In this document: positions 18,370 through 27,838 of the stretch, one piece after another
Position numbering within the stretch: the stretch's first letter is position 1
Layout: every line of letters begins with the position of its first letter
Source of the DNA: CAYNWT01 sp964450955
Lineage (GTDB): Bacteria; Planctomycetota; Planctomycetia; Planctomycetales; Planctomycetaceae
NCBI GenBank assembly: GCA_964450955.1
Contig: CAYVFI010000035.1
Coordinates: forward strand, 1 to 64,000
Direction of reading: 5' to 3'
DNA length: 64,000 nt
The notes under the pieces: model-generated
Databases searched by the model: none
What the model was told of the DNA's origin: nothing
The model's input: the letters and a program-made list of their open reading frames with translations, nothing else
Program-made: the position numbers and the translations under genes

Positions 18370-18373
18370 CTAG
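18085..18373 (+). mobile_element. Group II intron remnant with truncated maturase start
   Basis: From 18260 a plus-strand frame encodes 37 residues beginning MNADQKSDEFVVPTT and ending at a TAG (18371-18373). The pattern (KSDEF, VVP, then a Ser/Glu-rich stretch) resembles the first residues of reverse transcriptase/maturase proteins of bacterial group II introns. The preceding DNA (GAACGGTCAGCAAACGG, then AAATGGTACCGCTGACATG) resembles the intron sequence normally found just before that start. The rest of the maturase is absent: the frame ends inside the stop of the convergent DinB gene. The left boundary at 18085 is a guess. This is inference from family knowledge, not a search. Confidence 0.45.
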
Positions 18374-18906
18374 CGCAGCGATTCCAATCCCATCGCGCGT
18401 CTTAGCAGGCCTATCTGTCCGGCGTGGATTTGTTCGTGCAGGGGACAAAACAAAATCGCACCCAGTTTCATTGGGTACGCCGCGTACGGCATGTCGACGG
18501 GTTCCAGCAGCACTGACGCGGCGGTTTCGGCAAGTTCACCCATCGCCAGTTCGTGGACGCGGTGCATGCGTTCCAGGAGTTCGTCCGGAGTGGGCTGTGA
18601 CGCTGGATCGGGCTTCGGAGTAGAATTCCGGGCGTAGGCTTTGCGGAACGGGCTGGGAATCAGATCCAAATCTTCTGGACTGCGTCCGCGGATGCGGAAC
18701 ATGCATAGACCATACTGGCTGACAGTCATGTGGCCGACCTGCCACGCGATGTGCGTTGGCATGCCGTCGGGCATTTCAAACCAGCGATCCCTGGGCGTCG
18801 CCTCAAGCAATTCCAACGTATATCGCCGAGCGAAATCAATTTGGCCGATTGCCGCCTGAAGCATTGAAGAGGCGGTTTCGGCATCCGGAAGTGTCATGTC
18901 GTTCAT
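18370..18906 (-). CDS. DinB-family protein
   Basis: A 178-residue soluble four-helix-bundle protein of the DinB/YfiT superfamily. Conserved histidines that would bind a divalent metal are His52 or His59 in THIAWQVGHM and those of the C-terminal HEQIHAGQIGLLRR. Family members include thiol-dependent transferases such as bacillithiol S-transferases, but many have no known activity. It lies 44 bp downstream of the LolD-like gene on the same strand and may be the last gene of that run. Its stop shares CTAG with the end of the intron remnant on the other strand. Confidence 0.78.
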   Translation of the reverse strand: MNDMTLPDAETASSMLQAAIGQIDFARRYTLELLEATPRDRWFEMPDGMPTHIAWQVGHMTVSQYGLCMFRIRGRSPEDLDLIPSPFRKAYARNSTPKPDPASQPTPDELLERMHRVHELAMGELAETAASVLLEPVDMPYAAYPMKLGAILFCPLHEQIHAGQIGLLRRAMGLESLR

Positions 18907-18950
18907 AGCACGATCATAACAACCCAGCCCAAACCGGCCACTAAATTGGC

Positions 18951-19700
18951 CTACCCAGCGGCGACCGGATCCAGAGCTTTTCGAGCCAGCTTTTCAATCT
19001 GTCCCTGTTTCAACCGGACAACTCGATGCGCCTGCGAAGCAATCGCGTCGTCGTGTGTGACCATCACGATGGAAAGCTGGTTGTCTTCGTTCAGCTTCTT
19101 CAGAAGATCCATGATCTCCTTACCGGTGGAAGAATCCAGGTTACCCGTTGGTTCATCCGCCAGCAGAATTTGAGGAGAACCAATCAAGGCTCGAGCGATG
19201 GCCGCACGTTGCATTTCTCCACCGGAGAGTTCTGATGGTTTGTGCTTGATGCGGTGTTCGATGCCGACCTTCTGAATGATGTCCATCGCCAGTTCACGAT
19301 GCGCTTTGCGGTTCTTCCAGAACTCCCACGCACTGCCACGAATCATCAATGGCGCCTGCACATTTTCCAGCAGATTGAGTTCCGGAAGCAGGTGATAGAA
19401 CTGAAAGATGAATCCAAACACCCGATTGCGCAACTGATCGCGCGAACGTTCGTTGAGGTCGTCGATGCGTTGGCCTTCCAGCATGATCTCGCCAACGTCC
19501 GGCTGATCAAGCAGTCCCATCAGGTGCATCAGCGTGCTCTTGCCGGAACCGGATTGGCCGACGATGGAGACAAAGTCGCCCTTGTTGATAGTCAGACGAA
19601 CGCCCCGCAACACGGGAACCTGGTGGGCTCCCTTGTAGTAGGACTTTTCGATGGCCGTCGCGGCAAGTTGTGGCTGAGGCATTTTTAACGTCTGGCTCAT
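18951..19700 (-). CDS. lolD: LolD-like ABC transporter ATP-binding protein
   Basis: A 249-residue ATPase of the LolD/MacB branch. Walker A is GQSGSGKST (48-56), the signature LSGGEMQR is at 158-165, Walker B is ILLADEP with Glu183, and the H-loop His is at 216. The spacing and the motifs after Walker B (TGNLDSSTG) are those of lipoprotein-releasing and MacB-type ATPases. The next gene upstream on the same strand (19772-21409) encodes the matching permease, so the pair probably moves lipoproteins out of the inner membrane or acts in a related mechanotransmission step. Confidence 0.88.
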   Translation of the reverse strand: MSQTLKMPQPQLAATAIEKSYYKGAHQVPVLRGVRLTINKGDFVSIVGQSGSGKSTLMHLMGLLDQPDVGEIMLEGQRIDDLNERSRDQLRNRVFGFIFQFYHLLPELNLLENVQAPLMIRGSAWEFWKNRKAHRELAMDIIQKVGIEHRIKHKPSELSGGEMQRAAIARALIGSPQILLADEPTGNLDSSTGKEIMDLLKKLNEDNQLSIVMVTHDDAIASQAHRVVRLKQGQIEKLARKALDPVAAG

Positions 19701-19771
19701 ATCTGATTCCGTTCTGACGTGAGCTTTGGATGAGGGAGAAGTCTCGTAACCGGAGAGGTTTTGGTCTGAAT

Positions 19772-21409
19772 CTATTCGTAACGCAGCGATTCAACAGGGT
19801 TCAGTCGTGAGGCTCGGCGAGCAGGCAGGATGCTTGCCAGAACCGCAATCGCCATCGCACCAACCGCAACCCAAACGACCGTTCCGGGGTGCACTCGAGT
19901 TGGTATGTCGTGGAAGTAGTAGATCTCTTCGTTGAATACTTCGTGGCCGGTCAGCCAGCTAATGCCGTCTTCAACTTCGTTGATGTACTTCACAAACAAT
20001 AAGCCAAGAACCACGCCAACGCTGCTACCGACAACGCCGAGGGCCAGGCCGTAAGTCACAAAGATTGACATGACGCCTTTTGAGCTGGCTCCCAGAGCTT
20101 TCAAAATCCCAATGTCGCGCGTCTTTTCGACAACGATCATGTAGAAGATCGCAAGGATACCGAATCCGGCGACGGCGATGATCAGGAACAGCAATACGTT
20201 GAGAATGGCCGATTCAACAGCGACCGCTTCCAGCAATGGACCCTGCTTTTCTTCCCATGTTCGCACCTGAACCTGTTCGGGCGGGAACGCGGCCTTGAGC
20301 CGGCTGACGACTTCTTCGTGATCGTCGAAATCCTTCAGTCGAATTTGAACCGATGTGACCGCAAAAGTGGCATCGACAATATTGCCGTCCTCGTCGCGGA
20401 CCGGATTTTCAAACATGCCGCGGCACTTCTGTAGTTCGCGAATATTCATGAACACCAATCGTGAGTCGTACTCACTCATGCCGCTCTTAAACACGTCCGT
20501 AATCGTGGCTTCGATCTTCACCGGATCCATGCGGTTTGCCACAACCGTTCCCAATCGAACGTCGTCGCCGGGCCGCAGCATGAAGCGGATTTCTGTTTCA
20601 CCTGTCTCACCATTCTCAACCGGAACGCTAATCAGGCCCGCAGCCATGTACAGCCTGGCATCACGCGGAGCGAAAATATCCTGTGGCTCTTCGTTTTCTT
20701 CCTCACCAAAATCGGGTTGGGCAAACTTTGGAGACTCAGGTTCTTCGTAGACTTCGTCGCTGAAGCCACCCGCCAGTTCAATGTCTTCTTCGGTCGTTGG
20801 TTCTTCGCCGGCTGTTTGCTGAATCTCAGGACCAGCAGTAGGAGATGCCATCCGGCCAACGTCAAAGCCGTCCCGACGCATTTTGTCCTGAGCGGCGAGA
20901 ATTCGCCTGCGACGATAGACCTTGGCTTCTTCTGTCAGTTCCCAGTTGGGTACCTGATCTCTTGATCGCAGTGCTTCTCGGACAACTTTGCCGTCCTTTA
21001 CGACTGGCTGGTAGCTCTCCAGATACTCAATCATCGGGCCGACCAGCGATTTGCCTTTGGGGTCGATGCCGATGAGTTCAACGGGAACCGTGTACGGTTC
21101 GCCAACAAGGTCGAACGTCAACAGACCTGGTACTTCGACAACCGGCGTCATGTCGGCAATGTAATCGCCGGCTGCCGCGTCGATGCGAGCCATAAACTGG
21201 TCGGCGTCCAGAATACCGTTCATGCTACGCGATTCGACCACGACGTCGGCCAGGATACCGTGAATGCGATCACGCATTTCAGTACTGAACCCAGCCATCA
21301 CGCTATTGACCACAATCATCGTGGCCACACCCAACATCACGCTAATGATACTGGCGAGTGCGATGTATCGGGTTCGCAGGTAGCGAACGCACAAAAGCAA
21401 TTTGTACAT
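19772..21409 (-). CDS. LolC/LolE-like ABC transporter permease
   Basis: A 545-residue membrane protein of the FtsX/MacB-core type. One N-terminal membrane helix (about 15-40, YIALASIISVMLGVATMIVV) is followed by a long periplasmic domain of about 350 residues. Three C-terminal helices contain the FtsX-like GFGILAIFYMIVVEKTRDIG and LPARRASRLNPVESLRYE. The periplasmic domain carries an acidic insert (EEPTTEEDIELAGG through EEENEEPQ, about residues 205-245) not typical of LolC/E at about 400 residues. It is followed by the LolD-like ATPase, 71 bp downstream. Only one permease gene is present, so it may act as a homodimer. Confidence 0.85.
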   Translation of the reverse strand: MYKLLLCVRYLRTRYIALASIISVMLGVATMIVVNSVMAGFSTEMRDRIHGILADVVVESRSMNGILDADQFMARIDAAAGDYIADMTPVVEVPGLLTFDLVGEPYTVPVELIGIDPKGKSLVGPMIEYLESYQPVVKDGKVVREALRSRDQVPNWELTEEAKVYRRRRILAAQDKMRRDGFDVGRMASPTAGPEIQQTAGEEPTTEEDIELAGGFSDEVYEEPESPKFAQPDFGEEENEEPQDIFAPRDARLYMAAGLISVPVENGETGETEIRFMLRPGDDVRLGTVVANRMDPVKIEATITDVFKSGMSEYDSRLVFMNIRELQKCRGMFENPVRDEDGNIVDATFAVTSVQIRLKDFDDHEEVVSRLKAAFPPEQVQVRTWEEKQGPLLEAVAVESAILNVLLFLIIAVAGFGILAIFYMIVVEKTRDIGILKALGASSKGVMSIFVTYGLALGVVGSSVGVVLGLLFVKYINEVEDGISWLTGHEVFNEEIYYFHDIPTRVHPGTVVWVAVGAMAIAVLASILPARRASRLNPVESLRYE

Positions 21410-21483
21410 GCTGGCAATCCTTTGCCGTTAAGTTGAACCGTTGCGACAGCATCGTGCCGCCGCATCTTTCAGGCGAACCTGAC

Positions 21484-23427
21484 CTACGCTTCTTCTGTTT
21501 CTTTTTTGTCGTTGTCTTTACCGCTGTTGTCGTCGGGATCCAGCATGTCGCCAAGCATCCCCATCAAGCCACGAATGCCATCAGCAGACTTCTTTCGCAA
21601 GTCGTCCGTGAGATGGCCCATGTCTTCTTTAAAACCGTCCAGTTGCCTGCTGATGTCGTCGAACGTTTCTTCAAACTTCGACTTCGGCTGTTCGTCCGGC
21701 TTCTTCTTGTCGTCCTTGCCTTTGGGGGCCGTCTCAGGACGCAGCAATGGGAAGTAGATGACGTCGCCAATCCTGTTGCTGTCAGTCAGCAACATAACCA
21801 GCCGATCGATACCGATTCCCAAACCGCCCGCCGGTGGCATGCCAACCTTCAGGGCTTTGATGAAGTCCGTATCCATCTTAGCCATGGAATCTTCTTCGGA
21901 CAGACCTTCCAACTGTGTGCTAAACGTCTCTTCCTGCAGGTACGGGTCGTTAAGTTCTGTGTAAGCGTTGGCCAGTTCCATGCCGTGGATGAACAGTTCG
22001 AACCGCTCCGCTATGTTCGGATCGTCCTGCTTCCGTTTTGTCAGCGGGCAGATAGACGCCGGATAATCGATGACGAAAACAGGACCAACCAAAGCGTCTT
22101 CGACCTTTGCCTCGAAGACATCGTTAATGATGACGTCCGGGTGAACACCGTCGGTTTCAATGTCCAGCGTTTCGGCCAACGCCTTCACGGCATCGGCGTC
22201 GTTCATGTCGACGCCCGCGTGTTCTTTAAACAAATCCGCGTACTTCATGCGGGGCCATGGAGCCGTAAAGTCGATGGTCTTGTTCGCGACAACATTGCCT
22301 TCGGCGTCGCGTTCGCTCCACGGAATCAACAGCTCAGGTACGGGTTCAAATGTCGCTTCTTTTGGAGCGACAGGTTCGTCTGGCGACACTTCCTGTTCGC
22401 GCGAGATCGCTTTTGCTCGGTCTGACTTTGCCTTCTCGTAGTCCGCTTTTCCCTGAGCGTGTACTGCTTCAACTTTAGCTGTCGCAACGACCTGCGACGC
22501 GAGAAACGGTGTGTCACCTGGGTCGGTAATTCGGACGCGAGGTTCGTTGATGGACTTCAGCCCGTTCACCACGATGGCTTCTGTCAGATCCATCATCGAA
22601 CGGTAATCACCGTACGCCTGATAGATTTCGATCATCGTGAATTCGGGATTGTGCGTCGCATCAATCCCTTCGTTGCGGAACACGCGGCCAATTTCGTAAA
22701 CGCGTTCGATGCCACCCACCATCAATCGCTTCAGGTGCAGTTCCAGAGCGATGCGCAGGTAAAGCTGCATATCCAGCGCGTTGTGGTGCGTGACAAATGG
22801 TCGCGCGGCGGCTCCACCGGCGATGGAGTGCAGAACCGGCGTTTCGACTTCGTTGAACTTGTGTTCGCGCAGGGTCTGTCGAATGGAATCGATAATCTGC
22901 GAACGCTGTAGCATGCGTTCCAGCACGCCTTCGTTGTAAATCAAATCCAAATACCGCTGTCGCAGCAGCATCTCTTTGTCTTTGGCGCCGTGGAATTTTT
23001 CCGGCGGCTGAGCCAGCGACTTACACAGGATGTGCAGTTTCTCAACGAAGATAGAAACTTCACCGGTATCGGTTCGCTTTAGCTTGCCGTTGATACCAAT
23101 CAGGTCGCCCAGATCCAACATACCAACCAGCGACCATTGTTCTTCCGACAAGTCGCCGCGAGAGAACAGCAGCTGGATTTTTCCAGTCTGGTCTTTGATG
23201 TCGAAGAACCGCAGCTTGCCGGCCTTTCGACGCAGCATAATGCGTCCGGCCACGATGACGTCGTCGCCCAACACGCCGGGTTCTCCCGGGCATGCATCGC
23301 GAACGTCGGCGATTGCCTGATGATCGTCGAACCGCTGGCCGAACGGGTCCAGGTTCAGTTCGTCCTTGATCTTGTTCAGTTTTTCAAGACGCGCTTTTTC
23401 GAAACGGTCTGGCTTTGAGCCGGACAT
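21484..23427 (-). CDS. lysS: Lysyl-tRNA synthetase, class II, with insert and tail
   Basis: A 647-residue class II synthetase that charges tRNA-Lys. The N-terminal OB-fold (about 55-150) contains VIVAGRIMLRRKAGKLRFFD. The catalytic domain has motif 2 RVFRNEG (249-255) with HNPEFTMIE, and motif 3 GGLGIGIDR (534-542). Bacterial LysS is usually about 500 residues. The extra length comes from about 80 residues inserted in the catalytic domain (about 305-385, rich in Ala, Lys and Glu) and a charged C-terminal tail of about 78 residues (570-647) with helical content. The start at 23427 is chosen over an upstream ATG because the upstream 23 residues look unrelated. Catalytic motifs are intact. Confidence 0.93.
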   Translation of the reverse strand: MSGSKPDRFEKARLEKLNKIKDELNLDPFGQRFDDHQAIADVRDACPGEPGVLGDDVIVAGRIMLRRKAGKLRFFDIKDQTGKIQLLFSRGDLSEEQWSLVGMLDLGDLIGINGKLKRTDTGEVSIFVEKLHILCKSLAQPPEKFHGAKDKEMLLRQRYLDLIYNEGVLERMLQRSQIIDSIRQTLREHKFNEVETPVLHSIAGGAAARPFVTHHNALDMQLYLRIALELHLKRLMVGGIERVYEIGRVFRNEGIDATHNPEFTMIEIYQAYGDYRSMMDLTEAIVVNGLKSINEPRVRITDPGDTPFLASQVVATAKVEAVHAQGKADYEKAKSDRAKAISREQEVSPDEPVAPKEATFEPVPELLIPWSERDAEGNVVANKTIDFTAPWPRMKYADLFKEHAGVDMNDADAVKALAETLDIETDGVHPDVIINDVFEAKVEDALVGPVFVIDYPASICPLTKRKQDDPNIAERFELFIHGMELANAYTELNDPYLQEETFSTQLEGLSEEDSMAKMDTDFIKALKVGMPPAGGLGIGIDRLVMLLTDSNRIGDVIYFPLLRPETAPKGKDDKKKPDEQPKSKFEETFDDISRQLDGFKEDMGHLTDDLRKKSADGIRGLMGMLGDMLDPDDNSGKDNDKKETEEA

Positions 23428-23700
23428 AACCAACAGTCGCTGCACCAGCACTTGGGTCGCCGCCCGCGTTGAACTCGGTGTAAACCGCGTTCCCAATGGC
23501 GATCAAAAGCGCAGGGTAGTGTGATTGAATCAGAACCTCGCACGGGGCGAAGCGGCGGATTCTGCTGCAAAAGCCAAACTGCGTCAACGGCAACCTGGAA
23601 TGAGCAGTCAAATAGGGACGACTGGGCAGTTTCGAGAATGCAAAGTTCGCTGAGACGGTCGGTCTGAACCACCGTCGCTCCAGTCCGTAGGCACGCAGAT

Positions 23701-24483
23701 TCAGCGGCCGAGCGTATCCAAATCAATCGTCTCGCCACCAGCATGGGTTCCGAGTGCCTCAAGCGTTTCTCCGGGAATCGATGAACGGAGCCGCTGGAGA
23801 GACCCATCCGCGAGTAGAAGATAGGGTCGATCTGCATGGGCCGTTGTCGGCCCAGCGCTGAGGAGTTGGAGGAACTCAAATCCGCCATCGTCGTGCGGAT
23901 TCATCCAATGCACTGAATGCTCAGCAGTGGTTTCAACAACCATTCCCGTCAGCGAAGTTCCGTCCAGCATGTCATCAATCCGGCGCGAACTGCCGTCGGG
24001 TGGAAACGACGCCTGGGCTCCAACCAGCGCCTTATATGACGTAAACCCATCTGGCAGGTCCGTGCGATCACACTGGTAGGTGGTGGGGCATTCGCCGCGA
24101 GCCTTGGCGTTGGTCGGGTGATCCCATGGCTTCGATAGATCGATTACCGAGAACAGTTTTTTCTGCTCTATGTAGGGAAGCAGCAGTGTTCGCCAACTGT
24201 GCAGTCGGTTCCCTTGTTCGTCCACTGTCCACGCTGGCGGAAAATGGCCATGCTTGTCGTGGTAGTTGTGTAACGCGAGTCCGATCTGCTTGAGATTATT
24301 CCTACACCGGCTGACCGGGGAGTGCCCGGTGGGCCTCGGCGGCCAGACGATCGGAAAAAGCAACACAGCAAGAACCGTGATGAGTCCGACCGAGATCACG
24401 ACCTTCACCCAACCCGGTAGGGTCTTTGCCGCAGACTTTGCGTCCATAGCTCCATCGCGACTCTGATATGGGTTCTGCTGCAT
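23701..24483 (-). CDS. DUF1559-like protein without pilin leader motif
   Basis: A 260-residue protein with one N-terminal membrane helix (about 25-48, VVISVGLITVLAVLLFPIV) and then the DUF1559 hallmark CRNNLKQIGLALHNYHDKHG followed by FPPAW. It ends with the family-style LLADGSLQRL region. Unlike classic members it lacks the prepilin motif (F-T-L-I-E) and starts with a cytoplasmic segment, so it would be a simple membrane-anchored protein rather than a pseudopilin. The function of the family is unknown. A small secreted protein gene lies 77 bp upstream on the same strand. Confidence 0.8.
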   Translation of the reverse strand: MQQNPYQSRDGAMDAKSAAKTLPGWVKVVISVGLITVLAVLLFPIVWPPRPTGHSPVSRCRNNLKQIGLALHNYHDKHGHFPPAWTVDEQGNRLHSWRTLLLPYIEQKKLFSVIDLSKPWDHPTNAKARGECPTTYQCDRTDLPDGFTSYKALVGAQASFPPDGSSRRIDDMLDGTSLTGMVVETTAEHSVHWMNPHDDGGFEFLQLLSAGPTTAHADRPYLLLADGSLQRLRSSIPGETLEALGTHAGGETIDLDTLGR

Positions 24484-24560
24484 GTGAGGTGGCCTCCGTA
24501 TCGAAGTACGGAATTACCACGCCCGGAAACCACAGCCAGAGGCGTTCAACTTGTGAGCCG

Positions 24561-25046
24561 TTAAAACGGCAGCGGAAACAGCGGACCAGTCTCCTCACGC
24601 TGGATCGCGCGGAGGATTTGTGGTCGGCGATTCGTCTTTGACGGAAGCGTGGCAGGTTCTGCTACTCGAATAGATCGGATCAGCGACATCTGCCCGTTCG
24701 CCGGTGCGGCCGAACGTGTGACCGGCAGAACTGACGATGGCCGGGACAGGGCCTGGCTGTAGCGATTCATCTGCGACTGCGTGGGGCGAGAACCATAAGT
24801 TTGCCAGAAGTCGGGCGAGTGAGCTTCCATAAAGCCCGCTCGCGCGATGGCCTGTTTGTAGTTGGATGGCCTAAACGAGGCGTGCCCCGTGAATGGTGAC
24901 GGATGCGATCGAAATCCGTGTAGCCACGGTGCCTGATTGTCAAAGCGAACGAACCCCGAACCGGCGTCACCCGGCATACTGATTTGCCCGAAGGCCGTAT
25001 TCATTCCGCTTACCAACATCAAACAGGCCGCTAGTCGAAACCACAT
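24561..25046 (-). CDS. Small secreted protein of unknown function
   Basis: A 161-residue protein with a signal peptide (MWFRLAACLMLVSGMNTAFG, cleavage near 20). The mature part is rich in Ser, Pro, Arg and Gln with little predicted fold (GFRSHPSPFTGHASFRPSNY). No domain is recognised. It is co-directional with the DUF1559-like gene and diverges from the secretin gene at 25341. Confidence 0.6.
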   Translation of the reverse strand: MWFRLAACLMLVSGMNTAFGQISMPGDAGSGFVRFDNQAPWLHGFRSHPSPFTGHASFRPSNYKQAIARAGFMEAHSPDFWQTYGSRPTQSQMNRYSQALSRPSSVLPVTRSAAPANGQMSLIRSIRVAEPATLPSKTNRRPQILRAIQREETGPLFPLPF

Positions 25047-25340
25047 ACCAAACTCTCCTCAGGTCAAAGCATTGGAATGTCTATCGGTCATTGGCATCTG
25101 AAGATTCGACATAATCGCTACAGCCGGGACCCCTTCGGCAATCGCTGCCGAACCAATCGGAGCCAGGGCCACCCGGAGCCAGGGCCACCCGGAGCCTGGT
25201 CACAGAATCAGATAACCAGTACGACCTGCAAAAACAAACTAAATTGCCCAGGCCTCCGAACCGATAAAGCTAGACACAGGGAAAGTCCGGGCACCGCGCT
25301 TGGGCTCCACTTTTTGGTTCACAGCGAGTTCAGTCTGGTG

Positions 25341-27377
25341 ATGAACAGAGGCAGACAATTCTGCAGCATTCCGGTCGGATGCTTCCTCTGCGCGCTACTT
25401 TTTACAAGTAGTGGAGTCGCTCAGGATCGTCTCGATCGTTTCATCCAACGACGCACTCCGCCGCGTCAGGAAGCGGTTCGACCGGCGCAGTACGAACCGG
25501 CGCAGTACGAACCGGCCCAGCCACCACAGCTGGCTGCGCGACAACGGCCGCAGCTAAGACAAACGGTCACGCCCGAATATCAAGCGACAATCAAGCAGCA
25601 CCATAGTCAGTTGGTAACGTCTGATCGGAAGATCTCACGTATTGCAGTGACAGCCCCGGACATCGTCAACTTCGTTCAATACAGCGAAAAAGAAGTCGCC
25701 CTGATTGGACTCAACGTTGGCAGCACCGACATGACACTGTGGTTTGAAAACAGCCCCGAACCGGTGATGTACGAAGTCACTGTGATTTCAGGAACACCGA
25801 AAGCCAGCAGCCCGCACGCGGCACTTGGCGAAGTCGGCCAGAAACTCCAGAGTGTATTTCCTCGCAGTCGCGTGAAGCTGATTCCGGTGGCCGATCAGGT
25901 CGTCGTAAAGGGTCAGTCCTACGATGCAGCGGAAGCCGAACAGATTATGCAAATCGTGCAGGCTCAGTTTGGCGGCGACGGGAAAACGGTTGTCAACATG
26001 CTGCGTGTGCCTGGCGAATTCCAGGTCATGCTGCGAGTTCGTATCGCTGAACTCAACCGAACTCAGCTTCGCAAGCTTGGCGTCACCTGCCGCGATTTAC
26101 TGAAACGTAATCGCAAGTCAAAAAGCTTCGGACCGACAACGGCCGGCGTGAGCGGAGTGTTTGACACTCGCGAAGTTGGCGAGATGATGCGATGGTTGTC
26201 TTCAAACGGAACAATTAGTTATCTGGCCGAACCATCGCTGACGGTTCTTAGTGGCCACTCAGCCAGCTTTCTTTCGGGTGGCGAATACGCGGTTCCGACT
26301 GTCATCCGCGACGGTCAGAAACGCACTGAATTCCGGAACTACGGCACCAAACTTAAGGTGACACCAACGGTTCTGGATCGAGATCTCATCCGCCTGCAGG
26401 TCTCACCCGAGTTCAGCCAGATTGACGAAAAGACAACGGTCGACGGCGTTCCAGGAACCAACGTTCGGCGAGTGGAAACGGTTGTTGAACTTCGAGAAGG
26501 CCAAACGATCGCGATTGGCGGTCTTGTGTCGCGACAGATACAAAGTCAGGTCAGCCGCAAACCAAGCCTGCGACCGAAGTGGTTCTCACGCCAGGCAACT
26601 GAAGGCGAAACAGAACTTCTGATTGTTGTCACACCTGAAATCGTGCGACCGATGGATCCTTCTGATGTTCCACCGATGCCCAACTATTATGTGACTCATC
26701 CAAGCGATACTGAGCTATTTGTTGAGGGCCGGTCGGAAGGCCAGCCACATCCGCGAAACGGTGAAGGAATTTCGTTTGGTGCTGAACAATTCATGGGTGA
26801 CGCGCAGTACGGTTCGGCTTTTGGCGAACACTACATTCCGGCCGGCAATTCAATGCCGCAGTCAATCCTGCCTTCGGAATCCATCACCCACGGCCCCACG
26901 CCGTTGGAAATGATGGACCAGCCCAGCAGCGGCGAACGCATGTTTGATTTGCCACAACACCCCGGCGTCCCGATGAACAGCAGTAGCCCATACGGCCCGC
27001 CGCAACCGCCAGTCATTCCGGATGGCAGCGGATCGAAGCCGCTACATATCTACCCGGATTCGCCACCACCGTCGGCAAGCCACCGACGTCGTGGCGCCAT
27101 CATTCGAGCCGGGCACATTACAGAGGAACCTGCGGCGCAGGCGAAACCAATCATCAGCCAGCGACGAACCACTTCACCAATCGGTTCAGGCCATTCGTTG
27201 CCATCAAACGCAACCAGCCCGAAGACTGATAGTTCACGGTTCAGGAATTCGACTCGTGGAGCCGTCATTCGACCGGTCGGAAGTCAAAGGACGCCCATCG
27301 AACTGCCACCAGCTGGCCACTCGATACCGTCACAAATCAGCTCTAAAGAATCGACATCGGGACAGGGCCGGAAATGA
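25341..27377 (+). CDS. Secretin-like outer-membrane protein (CpaC/RcpA type)
   Basis: A 678-residue protein with a signal peptide (to about 28), then two YEPAQ repeats (51-60). A pilus-formation N-terminal domain (about 78-150) is followed by a BON-like stretch (VKLIPVADQVVVKGQ, 178-192) and a secretin core (about 225-440) with FLSGGEYAVP and GQTIAIGGLVSRQ. The secretin lip motif (VPxLGxIPxLGxLF) is not recognisable; the position reads SRKPSLRPKWF. After the core come about 240 residues rich in Pro, Ser and Gly. The start at 25341 is chosen for the signal peptide. It overlaps the lipoprotein gene by four bases. No other T2SS or Tad genes are present. Confidence 0.82.
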   Translation: MNRGRQFCSIPVGCFLCALLFTSSGVAQDRLDRFIQRRTPPRQEAVRPAQYEPAQYEPAQPPQLAARQRPQLRQTVTPEYQATIKQHHSQLVTSDRKISRIAVTAPDIVNFVQYSEKEVALIGLNVGSTDMTLWFENSPEPVMYEVTVISGTPKASSPHAALGEVGQKLQSVFPRSRVKLIPVADQVVVKGQSYDAAEAEQIMQIVQAQFGGDGKTVVNMLRVPGEFQVMLRVRIAELNRTQLRKLGVTCRDLLKRNRKSKSFGPTTAGVSGVFDTREVGEMMRWLSSNGTISYLAEPSLTVLSGHSASFLSGGEYAVPTVIRDGQKRTEFRNYGTKLKVTPTVLDRDLIRLQVSPEFSQIDEKTTVDGVPGTNVRRVETVVELREGQTIAIGGLVSRQIQSQVSRKPSLRPKWFSRQATEGETELLIVVTPEIVRPMDPSDVPPMPNYYVTHPSDTELFVEGRSEGQPHPRNGEGISFGAEQFMGDAQYGSAFGEHYIPAGNSMPQSILPSESITHGPTPLEMMDQPSSGERMFDLPQHPGVPMNSSSPYGPPQPPVIPDGSGSKPLHIYPDSPPPSASHRRRGAIIRAGHITEEPAAQAKPIISQRRTTSPIGSGHSLPSNATSPKTDSSRFRNSTRGAVIRPVGSQRTPIELPPAGHSIPSQISSKESTSGQGRK

Positions 27378-27838
27378 CGTCGACGATCAGGAAATTTGCT
27401 GTCTGCAGCCTTGCGATTTTCGCAGTCGGCTGCGCGAACTGTCAGCAGTGTGAAGTTGTCTGCGAAGACCCGGGCGTGCCCATGATGCACCCTTTAGGAG
27501 TCGTCAGTCAGGCCCACTACAATGCGATGCAAGCCAACGGCGAAGCCGCCGACTTTGTCATGCACAGCGGCGAGTTCGAAGAAGGTTCCTCTGAACTTAA
27601 CGCCGCTGGCCGTGACCACATCCTTGAGATCGGCGCCAGAATGGGGGGAACGCCGTTTCCTGTGATTGTCGAACGCGGCGAGTCAGTCGAACTGGACGTG
27701 TTGCGTCGCGACTTAGTGACCCGCGTTCTGTCTGATCTTGGCAATAGCGACGCCGGACAACGGACTATGATTTCCCGAGCCTACAGCGACGGCATGTCGG
27801 GCGTTGAAGCCGTTAACCACCGACAACAATTGCGGTAA
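27374..27838 (+). CDS. Lipoprotein coupled to the secretin gene
   Basis: A 154-residue lipoprotein with lipobox AVGC (Cys20). The segment GEFEEGSSELNAAGRDHILE, then VIVERGE and RRDLVTRVLSDLG, is laid out like a degenerate OmpA C-terminal peptidoglycan-binding domain. This is a weak resemblance. The ATGA overlap with the secretin gene points to coupled translation, so it may be a pilotin-like partner that helps the secretin reach or sit in the outer membrane. That role is inference from position. Confidence 0.68.
   Translation: MTSTIRKFAVCSLAIFAVGCANCQQCEVVCEDPGVPMMHPLGVVSQAHYNAMQANGEAADFVMHSGEFEEGSSELNAAGRDHILEIGARMGGTPFPVIVERGESVELDVLRRDLVTRVLSDLGNSDAGQRTMISRAYSDGMSGVEAVNHRQQLR

Noticed and set aside
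25151..25200. Repeated GGAGCCAGGGCCACCC near the secretin gene
   Set aside because: Only two copies of a short GC-rich unit; a minor duplication with no further signal.
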